DNA of 64,000 bases, taken from Streptomyces tibetensis (GTDB taxonomy: Bacteria > Actinomycetota > Actinomycetes > Streptomycetales > Streptomycetaceae). A program made the position numbers and the translations under genes. This document shows, piece after piece, positions 27,745 to 34,746 of the stretch. Under the pieces are notes generated by a model. It had not been told where the DNA came from, ran no database searches, and worked only from the letters and a program-made list of their open reading frames with translations. Every line of letters begins with the position of its first letter. Position 1 is the first letter of the stretch. The DNA is taken from NCBI RefSeq assembly GCF_007655005.1, contig NZ_SZVW01000003.1:248001-312000 (forward strand), read 5' to 3'.

Positions 27745-28152
27745 TCAGGCGGCACCCTCGCGAGGCGCACCCTTCCGCAACCAGTAAATGGCGGACACCG
27801 GCAAGATCACGGGAATGAAGAGATACCCCATCCCGAAGTCCGACCACACGGTCGCGTCAGGGAACGCCGAGGGCTCGACCAACGTCCAGGTCCCCACCGT
27901 CAGCACACCCGCCAACTCGGCGACACAGCACGCCAGCGCGGCTTTCCGCGCCGTCTCCCCACCCCGCACCAGCGAGTACGTGATGAACCCGTACACGACA
28001 CCGGCCACGGCCGACAGCGAGTAGGCGAGCGGCGCCCGGTCGAACTCCGTCGCGATCTGAAACGCGGACCGCGACACCGCCCCCACGACCATCACGCCGT
28101 ACAGCCACACCAGCAGCGTGCCCGGCCCGCTGATCAACCGGCGCCGGCTCAC
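27745..28152 (-). CDS. Four-helix membrane protein, function unknown
   Basis: The 135-residue protein has about four membrane segments (TLLVWLYGVMVVGAV, VAGVVYGFITYSLV, CVAELAGVLTVGTW, LFIPVILPVSAIYWL) and a basic ending. The GTG start at 28152 has GGGGAGG 8 bases upstream and is only one base after the stop of the preceding membrane-protein gene, so the two are coupled. I do not recognise a family with a known role. It is probably an accessory integral membrane protein. Confidence 0.8.
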   Translation of the reverse strand: MSRRRLISGPGTLLVWLYGVMVVGAVSRSAFQIATEFDRAPLAYSLSAVAGVVYGFITYSLVRGGETARKAALACCVAELAGVLTVGTWTLVEPSAFPDATVWSDFGMGYLFIPVILPVSAIYWLRKGAPREGAA

Positions 28153-28153
28153 C

Positions 28154-28513
28154 TCAGCCTCCCCAGATGTCATAGAGACGCACCTCCAGCACCGCCAGCA
28201 CCACACCGCCGGCGGCCACCGTCACCGAACCCCACCGGGTCCGCTCGGCCAGCGACATGAACCCCGCCGCCGGGACACACGCGAACGCCCCCAGCAGATA
28301 CGCCACGAAGATCGTCGTGCCCTGCTCCGGCTTCTCGCCCTGCGCGAGCAGCACGATCCCCACGACCAGCTGGACCAGCGACAGCAGCGTGACCACGGCC
28401 ATCCCGATGAAGTGCCAGTCCTTCGTCGGCTGGTCGCGATAGGCCGCCCAGCCGCACCAGGCGGCGAGCAGCAGCGCGGCGACGCCGGTCACCAGCGTCA
28501 GGGCATTCAGCAT
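28154..28513 (-). CDS. Small four-helix membrane protein, function unknown
   Basis: The 119-residue protein is almost wholly hydrophobic with four predicted helices (TLVTGVAALLLAAWCGWAA, IGMAVVTLLSLVQLVVGIVL, FVAYLLGAFACVPAAGF, VTVAAGGVVLAVLEV). It is the first gene of a two-gene minus-strand unit with the following membrane protein. No function is assigned. Confidence 0.8.
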   Translation of the reverse strand: MLNALTLVTGVAALLLAAWCGWAAYRDQPTKDWHFIGMAVVTLLSLVQLVVGIVLLAQGEKPEQGTTIFVAYLLGAFACVPAAGFMSLAERTRWGSVTVAAGGVVLAVLEVRLYDIWGG

Positions 28514-28582
28514 GCAGCGACCTTATTACGGCCGAAAAGGCCCCCTGCTTCCGGCCCTGGCCTGCACCGTAGGGTCGAGGTC

Positions 28583-29233
28583 ATGACGATCCACGCGCAG
28601 GCCCTGCTGTTCGACAACGACGGAACCCTCGTCTCCTCCCTCGCCTCGGTGGACCGCTGCTGGACGCGGTGGGCCGGAGAGTACGGGATCACGGCCGAGG
28701 AGTTCGCGCGCATCGAACTGCACGGCCGGCCGGCCGCCGAGATAGCCGCCGACCTGCTGCCCGCCGAGGCCGTGCCGGCCGCCGTCGCGCGGATCGAGGA
28801 CCTGGAGGTGGAGGACGTACCCAACGACGGGGTGCACCTGCTGCCGGGCACCCGGGCCTTCCTCGACGTGCTGCCCGCCGAGCGCTGGGCCGTCGTCACC
28901 TCCGCCACCCGGCGCCTCGCCGAGGCCCGGCTCGACGCCGTCGGCATCCTGCCCAAGACACTCGTCGCCGCCGACGACATCACCCGCGGCAAGCCCGACC
29001 CCGAGCCGTACCTGCTCGCCGCCCGCGCGCTCGGCGTCGATCCGGCGCACTGCGTCGTCTTCGAGGACGCCCCGGCGGGCCTGACGGCCGGCCGCGCCGC
29101 GGGCATGACCACCGTGGCATTGACCACAACCCATCAGGCACACGAACTCCACGCCGATCTCGTCGTCGAGAATCTGTCGGCACTGTCCGCGCTGGTCACC
29201 GAGCGGGGCGTGGAGATCTCCCTGCGCGGCTGA
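28583..29233 (+). CDS. HAD family hydrolase (sugar-phosphatase-like)
   Basis: The 216-residue protein has the HAD motif I as LFDNDGTLVSS, motif II in VVTSATRRLA, motif III lysine in RGKPDPEPYLLAA and motif IV in VVFEDAPAGLTAGRAAG. The cap sits between motifs I and II (class C1). It resembles beta-phosphoglucomutase and glycerol- or sugar-phosphatase relatives. A TAGGGT box ends 7 bases before the ATG, so the mRNA may be leaderless. A strong terminator follows. Confidence 0.88.
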   Translation: MTIHAQALLFDNDGTLVSSLASVDRCWTRWAGEYGITAEEFARIELHGRPAAEIAADLLPAEAVPAAVARIEDLEVEDVPNDGVHLLPGTRAFLDVLPAERWAVVTSATRRLAEARLDAVGILPKTLVAADDITRGKPDPEPYLLAARALGVDPAHCVVFEDAPAGLTAGRAAGMTTVALTTTHQAHELHADLVVENLSALSALVTERGVEISLRG

Positions 29234-29253
29234 CGCTCCCCGGAACCCGTCCA

Positions 29254-29278
29254 CCGCTGTCCAGCATCCGGACAGCGG
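29254..29278 (+). terminator. Terminator of HAD hydrolase gene
   Basis: CCGCTGTCC and GGACAGCGG form a 9-bp stem with a 7-nt loop, 20 bases after the stop codon. It separates the HAD gene from the met leader. Confidence 0.75.
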
Positions 29279-29316
29279 GGGGTCGGTCATGACCGTACGC
29301 ATGTTTTACTGACGAC

Positions 29317-29403
29317 ATGACCACGACGAGCGACCGCACCCCCGCGACCGAGGCGACCATGACGCCCGGTGCTCGTTGTATGTGTCGAATGTGCGCCTTC
29401 TAG
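29317..29403 (+). CDS. Cys/Met-rich leader peptide before metNIQ
   Basis: A 28-codon ORF ends in Ala-Arg-Cys-Met-Cys-Arg-Met-Cys-Ala-Phe-stop. Three Cys and two Met codons among the last eight are far above chance in this genome. It lies about 205 bases before metN, with a hairpin-prone spacer between. This is the layout of a translation-controlled attenuator that senses charged tRNA-Cys or tRNA-Met and adjusts transport of sulfur amino acids. The ATG is set in a small dyad (CATGT/ACATG). Role is inferred; no product is expected to accumulate. Confidence 0.6.
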   Translation: MTTTSDRTPATEATMTPGARCMCRMCAF

Positions 29404-29608
29404 AGGGCCCCTGCACCACCCCTGAGCTCGCGCCCCGAAGCGAGACGCGGCCTGTCCGCACGCCCTGAGCGTCGCGTGACCCGAAGCCGCCCCGCGCACA
29501 TGTTCTCCCCGGTTCCACATCCCAGCGAGAACCGTGTCGCGTCCCTGACCGAATGCACCTGTGCCCGGGCACACCCACGCCCGCGCACTCGACAGTGACG
29601 GAATCCCA
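29404..29608 (+). promoter_or_regulatory. Leader region between the peptide and metN
   Basis: The stretch has no gene but several possible stems: CGGTTC...GAACCG (29510-29534) and the perfect palindrome TGTGCCCGGGCACA (29560-29573), plus ACGCG/CGCGT pairings around 29443-29480. These could form alternative attenuator structures. No SAM-I, SAM-II or SAM-IV riboswitch core was recognised. Confidence 0.4.
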
Positions 29609-30643
29609 GTGATCACCACTTCGGGCCTGACCAAGGTCTACCGTGCGCGCGGCCGTGAGGTCACCGCCCTGGACGGCGTCGACCTGCACGTCCGCGAGGG
29701 CGAGGTGTACGGCGTCATCGGACAGTCCGGCGCCGGCAAGTCCTCGCTCATCCGCTGCGTCAACCTGCTGGAGCGCCCCACCGCCGGCACCGTGACCGTC
29801 GCCGGACAGGACCTGACCGCCCTGGCCGGCCGTGGCCCGCGCGCCGGGAAGGAACTGCGTCAGGCGCGCAGCCGTATCGGCATGGTCTTCCAGCACTTCA
29901 ACCTGTTGTCCTCCCGGACCGTCCAGGACAACGTCGAGCTGCCGCTGGAGATCCTCGGGAAGTCCGGGCAGGAACGCTCCCGCAAGGCGCTGGAGCTGCT
30001 CGACCTGGTCGGTCTCGCCGACAAGGCGAAGTCCTACCCGGCGCAGCTCTCCGGAGGCCAGAAGCAGCGCGTCGGCATCGCCCGGGCCCTCGCCGGCGAC
30101 CCGAAGGTACTGCTGTCCGACGAGGCCACCAGCGCCCTCGACCCGGAGACCACCCGCTCCATCCTGGCGCTGCTGCGCGACCTGAACCGGCAGCTCGGCC
30201 TGACCGTCCTGCTCATCACCCATGAGATGGACGTCGTGAAGTCGGTCTGTGACTCGGCCGCCCTCATGGAGAACGGGCGCATCGTCGAGTCCGGCACCGT
30301 CAGTGAACTCCTCGCGACCCCCGGCTCGGAACTCGCCTCGGCGTTGTTCCCGCTCGGTGGTGAGGCCTCCGGTGAGGACCGCACCGTCGTCGACGTCACC
30401 TTCCAGGGCGAGAGCGCCACCCAGCCCGTCATCTCGCAGCTCTCCCGCACCTACAACATCGACATATCGATCCTCGGCGCCGCCATCGACACCGTCGGCG
30501 GCCTCCAGGTCGGCCGGATGCGCATCGAACTGCCCGGCCGCTACGAGGACAACGTCGTGCCGATCGGCTTCCTGCGCGAGAAGGGCCTCCAGATCGACCT
30601 TTTGGGCCACGACTCCGAACCGGTGAAGGAAGGTGCCAAGTGA
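29609..30643 (+). CDS. metN: Methionine ABC transporter, ATP-binding protein
   Basis: MetN powers import of methionine through MetI. The 344-residue protein shows the Walker A motif GQSGAGKSSLIRCVN, the signature LSGGQKQRVGIARAL, Walker B VLLSDEATSALD and switch ITHEMDVV. The C-terminal NIL domain (about residues 265-344; QPVISQLSRTYNIDISILG) binds methionine and blocks transport when the pool is full. The GTG at 29609 is chosen as MITTSGLTKVY matches the family start; a GTG at 29561 would add 16 residues. It overlaps metI by GTGA. A Cys/Met leader peptide lies upstream. Confidence 0.95.
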   Translation: MITTSGLTKVYRARGREVTALDGVDLHVREGEVYGVIGQSGAGKSSLIRCVNLLERPTAGTVTVAGQDLTALAGRGPRAGKELRQARSRIGMVFQHFNLLSSRTVQDNVELPLEILGKSGQERSRKALELLDLVGLADKAKSYPAQLSGGQKQRVGIARALAGDPKVLLSDEATSALDPETTRSILALLRDLNRQLGLTVLLITHEMDVVKSVCDSAALMENGRIVESGTVSELLATPGSELASALFPLGGEASGEDRTVVDVTFQGESATQPVISQLSRTYNIDISILGAAIDTVGGLQVGRMRIELPGRYEDNVVPIGFLREKGLQIDLLGHDSEPVKEGAK

Positions 30644-31347
30644 CCTGGTCCGAGATGCAGCCCCTGCTGGAGCAGGCGTGTTGGGACACGCTCTACATGG
30701 TCGGCTGGTCCACGCTCATCGCCGTCGCCGGCGGGTTGCCGCTCGGCATCCTGCTGGTCCTCACCGACCGCGGCGGCCTGCTGCAGAACCTCGCCGCCAA
30801 CAAGGTCATCGGGCAGGTCGTGAACATCGCCCGCTCCCTGCCGTTCATCATCCTGATGGTCGCGCTGATGGGCTTCACCCGCTCGATCACCGGGACGACC
30901 ATCGGCGTCGAGGCGGCCATCGTGCCGCTCGCCGTCGGCGCCATCCCGTTCTTCGCGCGTCTGGTCGAGACGGCCGTCCGCGAGGTGGACCACGGGCTCG
31001 TCGAGGCCGTGCAGGCCATGGGCGGCAGCACCTGGACCATCGTCCGCAAGGTCCTCGTCCCCGAGTCCCTGCCGTCGCTGATCTCCAGCATCACCACCAC
31101 GATCGTCGCCCTCATCGGCTACTCGGCCATGGCGGGCACCGTCGGCGCCGGCGGCCTCGGCGACATCGCCATCCGCTACGGCTACCAGCGCTTCGAGACC
31201 CAGCTGATGTGGATCACCGTGGCGATCCTCGCCGTCGTCATCTCGGTCATCCAGTTCGCCGGCGACTACGCGGCCCGCTCCCTGCACCGCCGCGGCGCCC
31301 ACTCCGGCCCCGCCCCCAAACTGCGGCTGCTCAAAGCCGCGTCCTGA
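30640..31347 (+). CDS. metI: Methionine ABC transporter, permease
   Basis: The 235-residue membrane protein has five or six helices and the permease EAA-like loop VEAVQAMGGSTWTIVRKVL, which contacts MetN. Conserved segments RSLPFIILMVALMGFTR and LIGYSAMAGTVGAGGLGDI fit the MetI family. The GTG start overlaps the metN stop. It forms the channel of a MetNIQ importer in the cell membrane. Confidence 0.95.
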   Translation: MTWSEMQPLLEQACWDTLYMVGWSTLIAVAGGLPLGILLVLTDRGGLLQNLAANKVIGQVVNIARSLPFIILMVALMGFTRSITGTTIGVEAAIVPLAVGAIPFFARLVETAVREVDHGLVEAVQAMGGSTWTIVRKVLVPESLPSLISSITTTIVALIGYSAMAGTVGAGGLGDIAIRYGYQRFETQLMWITVAILAVVISVIQFAGDYAARSLHRRGAHSGPAPKLRLLKAAS

Positions 31348-31409
31348 ACTCCCCGTTCACCCACGACGGGGCCGCACCACCCTGAAGGTCATAAGGAAAG
31401 GCACTTTTC

Positions 31410-32228
31410 GTGCGTAACACCGCCCAGATCACCACCGCCGTTCTCGCCGCCGGAGCCCTCACCCTCGGGCTCAGCGCCTGCGGCGCGGACAGCTCGGACA
31501 CCGACGGACCCCTGATCGTCGCAGCCAGTCCCGTCCCACACGCCGAGATCCTGAACTTCGTCAAGGACAACCTGGCGAAGAAGGAGGGCCTCGACCTGGA
31601 AGTCAAGGAGTTCACGGACTACACCACCCAGAACCCCGCGACGCAGGACGGCTCCGTCGGTGCCAACTACTTCCAGAACAAGCCGTACCTCGACGACTAC
31701 AACAAGAAGAACGGCACGGACATCGTGCCCGTCGTCACGGTCCACCTGGAACCGCTCGGCCTCTACTCCCACAAGGTCAAGAAGGCCGACGACCTGAAGA
31801 GCGGTGCGACCGTCGCCGTCCCCAACGACACGGTCAACGAGGCCCGCGCCCTCAAGCTCCTCGCCGCCAACGGGCTCATCACCCTCAAGGCGGGCGTCGG
31901 CAACGAGGCGACCCCCTCCGACATCGCCAAGAACCCCAAGAACCTCAAGTTCAAGGAGCTGGAGGCGGCCCAGACGCCGCGCTCCCTCGACGACGTGGAC
32001 GCCGCGGTGGTCAACGGCAACTACGCCATCGAGTCCGACCTCAAGCCGTCCAAGGACGCCCTCGTCCTGGAGTCCGCGAAGAACAACCCCTACGGCAACT
32101 TCCTCGCCGTGAAGAAGGGCAACGAGGACGACCCGCGCGTGAAGAAGCTCGCGAAGCTCCTCACCTCGCCCGAGGTCAAGAAGTTCATCCAGGACAAGTA
32201 CGCCGGCTCCGTTCTCGCCTCCTTCTGA
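31410..32228 (+). CDS. metQ: Methionine-binding lipoprotein (NlpA family)
   Basis: The 272-residue protein has a lipoprotein signal with lipobox LSAC (cysteine at about 25) and the NlpA/MetQ fold, with VAASPVPHAEILNFV, LEVKEFTDYTTQNPA, GSVGANYFQNKPYL and AVVNGNYAIESDL. It catches methionine outside the membrane and gives it to MetNI. It starts at a GTG 62 bases after metI with GGAAAGG upstream. A strong terminator follows, so metNIQ is a closed unit. Confidence 0.95.
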   Translation: MRNTAQITTAVLAAGALTLGLSACGADSSDTDGPLIVAASPVPHAEILNFVKDNLAKKEGLDLEVKEFTDYTTQNPATQDGSVGANYFQNKPYLDDYNKKNGTDIVPVVTVHLEPLGLYSHKVKKADDLKSGATVAVPNDTVNEARALKLLAANGLITLKAGVGNEATPSDIAKNPKNLKFKELEAAQTPRSLDDVDAAVVNGNYAIESDLKPSKDALVLESAKNNPYGNFLAVKKGNEDDPRVKKLAKLLTSPEVKKFIQDKYAGSVLASF

Positions 32229-32250
32229 GCCCACGCCCGGCACCCGCGCA

Positions 32251-32289
32251 CACGGGGCCCTTCCCCCACCCGGTGGGGAGGGTCCCGTG
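32251..32289 (+). terminator. metNIQ terminator
   Basis: CACGGGGCCCTTCCCCCA pairs with TGGGGAGGGTCCCGTG, giving about 15 pairs with small bulges and a short loop, 22 bases after the metQ stop. Confidence 0.75.
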
Positions 32290-32368
32290 ATGCGGATCAG
32301 TGCTTTCATGCTGCATGCTGGGCAGTTCAGCATGCCCTGAAGGTTCACCGAAGGTTACGGAGCGGCGC

Positions 32369-33001
32369 ATGACGAGCACCTTCCCCAACATCTCCATCAG
32401 CACGGAGCGGTTGGTGCTGCGTCCCCTTGACGAAGACGACGTCGCCTCCCTGGCCGCGATGATGAACGACGAACAGGTGGCGGCCTGGACCTCCGTCCCC
32501 CAGCCCTTCACGGAAAGCGGCGCCCGCACCTGGATCACCGAGTACGCCCCCACCCAGCGCACCGAGGGACACGGAATCGACTTCGCGATCACCGAGTTCC
32601 TCACCCAGCGCCTGGTCGGCGTCATCCAGCTCGGCAGGACCAACTGGCACGTGCGCTCCGCCGAACTGTCGTACATCATCGCCCCCTGGGCACGCGGTGA
32701 GGGCTACGCCTCCGAGGCCGCCCTGGCCACCGCCCAGTGGCTCTTCGGGGACCAGAAGTTCGAGCGCATCGAACTGCGTACGGCGGCCGACAACACCGCC
32801 TCCCAGCAGGTCGCCCAGAAGATCGGCTGTATCAGCGAGGGCGTGCTGCGCAACGCCTGTATAGCCCGGGCCCGTGCCGAGGACGGCACATGGACCGACG
32901 TACGCACCGACTTCATCGTCTGGAGCCTGCTCCCCGAGGACCTGGAGGGCGTCGGCGAGCAGCTCCGCGACGGCTTCACCTCTTTCGGCGACTGGAACTG
33001 A
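32369..33001 (+). CDS. GNAT acetyltransferase, RimJ/RimL type
   Basis: The 210-residue protein begins ISTERLVLRPLDEDDVASL, the RimJ/RimL-type head, and has the cofactor motif in IIAPWARGEGYASEAALA and DNTASQQVAQKIGC near the end. Such enzymes acetylate protein N-termini or small amines. GGAG lies 7 bases before the ATG at 32369. It is a single gene between the met and cob genes. Confidence 0.88.
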   Translation: MTSTFPNISISTERLVLRPLDEDDVASLAAMMNDEQVAAWTSVPQPFTESGARTWITEYAPTQRTEGHGIDFAITEFLTQRLVGVIQLGRTNWHVRSAELSYIIAPWARGEGYASEAALATAQWLFGDQKFERIELRTAADNTASQQVAQKIGCISEGVLRNACIARARAEDGTWTDVRTDFIVWSLLPEDLEGVGEQLRDGFTSFGDWN

Positions 33002-33146
33002 CCGGAAGCACCCGGAGGACGCCGGCGACGACGACACCGAAACCCCCTCCGACATCTCCACCGGGTACCCTCACGGAGCCCGCCCCCGGGCTGCTCCCCA
33101 CCACGCCACGCAGACGACCTGCGAAAACCCCTGGAGACTGACGACG

Positions 33147-34367
33147 ATGGCCGACCGCGTCACGGTGATCGGCTGGGACGGTTCACCGCTGACCGCCGCG
33201 GCGAGCGCCGCCCTGGGCGCCGCCACGCTGGTGGCCGGCGCCGCCCACCACCTGGCGCTCCCAGAAGTACCCGCCGGTGCCGAGCGCATTCGCCTCGGCA
33301 GTGTCGCCCTCGCCGCCCGCCGCATCGCCGCCCACCGCGGCACGGCCGTGGTCCTCGCCGACGGCGACCCGGGCTTCTTCGGCGTCGTACGCACCCTGCG
33401 GGCCCCCGAGTTCGGCCTCGAGGTGGAGGTCGTCCCCGCCGTCTCCTCCGTCGCCGCCGCCTTCGCCCGCGCCGGGATGCCCTGGGACGACGCACAGGTG
33501 GTCGTCGCACACCCCCGCACGCTGCGGCGGGCGATCAACGTATGCCGAGCGCACACCAAGGTGGCGGTCCTCACCTCACCCGGTGCCGGGCCCGCCGAAC
33601 TCGGCCTGCTCCTCGAAGGAGTCCACCGCTCCTTCGTCATCTGTGAGGAACTCGGCACCGCCCGCGAACGCGTCTCCGTCGTCACCTCCGACAAGGCCGC
33701 CGACCACACCTGGCGTGACCCCAACGTCGTCATCGTCCTCGGCGGCCCGGCCCGGCCGGACACGGCGGGGGAGAGCGGCGGCTGGATCTCCGGCCGTGAC
33801 CCGTCCGCCGGGCCGCGCGGCTGGACCCTGCCCGCCGACGCCTACGGGACGGACCTCGGCGAGGGTGAGAACCAGCTGCTGCGCGCTTCCCAACTCGCCC
33901 GCCTCGGGCCCCGCGTCGGTGACCTCGTGTGGGACATCGGCTGCGGCAGCGGTGCCTTCGCGGTCGAGGCCGCCCGGGCCGGTGCCGCCGTCCTCGCCGT
34001 CGACGGCGACCGGACCGCCTGCGCCCGCACCGACGCCGCCGCCCGTCGCCTCGGCGTCCAGCTCCAGATCGTGCACGGCACCGCCCCGCACGTCCTGGAG
34101 AACCTCCCCGAGCCGGACGTCGTCCGCGTCGGCGGCGGGGGAGCGGCCGTCGTCTCGGCGGTCGCCGACCGCCGCCCGCAGCGCATCGTCACGCACGCCG
34201 CCACCCGGGACGCCGCCGAACTGATCGGCCGCGACCTGACCGAGCACGGCTACGGCGTCGAGTGCGCACTCCTCCAGTCCGTCGAACTCGACACCAGAGC
34301 CTGGACGGAGAAGGAGCGGAGCGTCGCGTTCCTGCTCAGCGGCGTCCTGACGAAGCGCGGCGCCTGA
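33147..34367 (+). CDS. cobL: Precorrin-6Y C5,15-methyltransferase (CobL / CbiE-CbiT)
   Basis: CobL adds two methyl groups to precorrin-6Y and removes a carboxyl group in cobalamin ring synthesis. The 406-residue protein joins a CbiE-like tetrapyrrole methylase (about 1-210; VTVIGWDGSPL, VVLADGDPGFFGVVR, VPAVSSVAAAFAR) to a CbiT-like SAM methyltransferase (about 235-406; VGDLVWDIGCGSGAFAVEAA). CTGGAG precedes the ATG by 10 bases. The next gene on the same strand is the BluB-CobT fusion, which fits a cobalamin cluster. Confidence 0.93.
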   Translation: MADRVTVIGWDGSPLTAAASAALGAATLVAGAAHHLALPEVPAGAERIRLGSVALAARRIAAHRGTAVVLADGDPGFFGVVRTLRAPEFGLEVEVVPAVSSVAAAFARAGMPWDDAQVVVAHPRTLRRAINVCRAHTKVAVLTSPGAGPAELGLLLEGVHRSFVICEELGTARERVSVVTSDKAADHTWRDPNVVIVLGGPARPDTAGESGGWISGRDPSAGPRGWTLPADAYGTDLGEGENQLLRASQLARLGPRVGDLVWDIGCGSGAFAVEAARAGAAVLAVDGDRTACARTDAAARRLGVQLQIVHGTAPHVLENLPEPDVVRVGGGGAAVVSAVADRRPQRIVTHAATRDAAELIGRDLTEHGYGVECALLQSVELDTRAWTEKERSVAFLLSGVLTKRGA

Positions 34368-34746
34368 CCCCGCGACCGTCTCCACGACCGTCCCCGTGAT
34401 CGGTTTGTCGTACTGCGCGCGGTAGGCTGGCCGATCGCTGCACCGCACAAGGACGCCCGGCGCTTCGTCGGTCAATGTCCGGAAAACCCGCCCGTTTTGG
34501 GGTGTGTGTGGTACGGCAGAACCGGAGGACGCGCAACGTGGCGCAGTCCACAGCGGAACCGTCGCGGATCAAGCTGCCGTGGGGGTGGTTCGACCGCGAC
34601 AATGCCAGTGAATGGCTTTGTCGCCTTTTCCGGGCGGACCGTTCGTGCCGCTGGGGACGCACGCTCGTTCTTCACTGCGGGGCGGTCGGTGCGCCGTTCC
34701 GGGCGAGCTGGTCGTAGGAGCACTAACCGATGGGCGAGGGGTACGC
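34368..34746 (+). other. 379-base spacer before the BluB-CobT gene
   Basis: It holds a possible small ORF (listed) and otherwise no supported gene. I looked for a cobalamin riboswitch; the B12-box AGCCACTG-like core was not found (the nearest is GCCAGTG at 34604). No convincing promoter pair was found. Confidence 0.4.
34538..34717 (+). CDS. Possible small leader ORF upstream of bluB-cobT
   Basis: A GTG preceded by GGAGG at 9 bases opens 59 codons (MAQSTAEPSRIKLPWGWFDR onward), ending 29 bases before the BluB-CobT start. Third-position GC is about 75%, lower than in clear genes nearby, and the peptide matches no family that I know. The well-placed ribosome site is the main support. It may be a leader ORF or chance. 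Confidence 0.3.
   Translation: MAQSTAEPSRIKLPWGWFDRDNASEWLCRLFRADRSCRWGRTLVLHCGAVGAPFRASWS

Noticed and set aside
29281..29608. SAM riboswitch before metNIQ
   Set aside because: None of the conserved cores of SAM-I, SAM-II or SAM-IV was recognised; a Cys/Met leader peptide explains the region better.
34368..34746. Cobalamin riboswitch before bluB-cobT
   Set aside because: No B12-box or surrounding conserved core was found.
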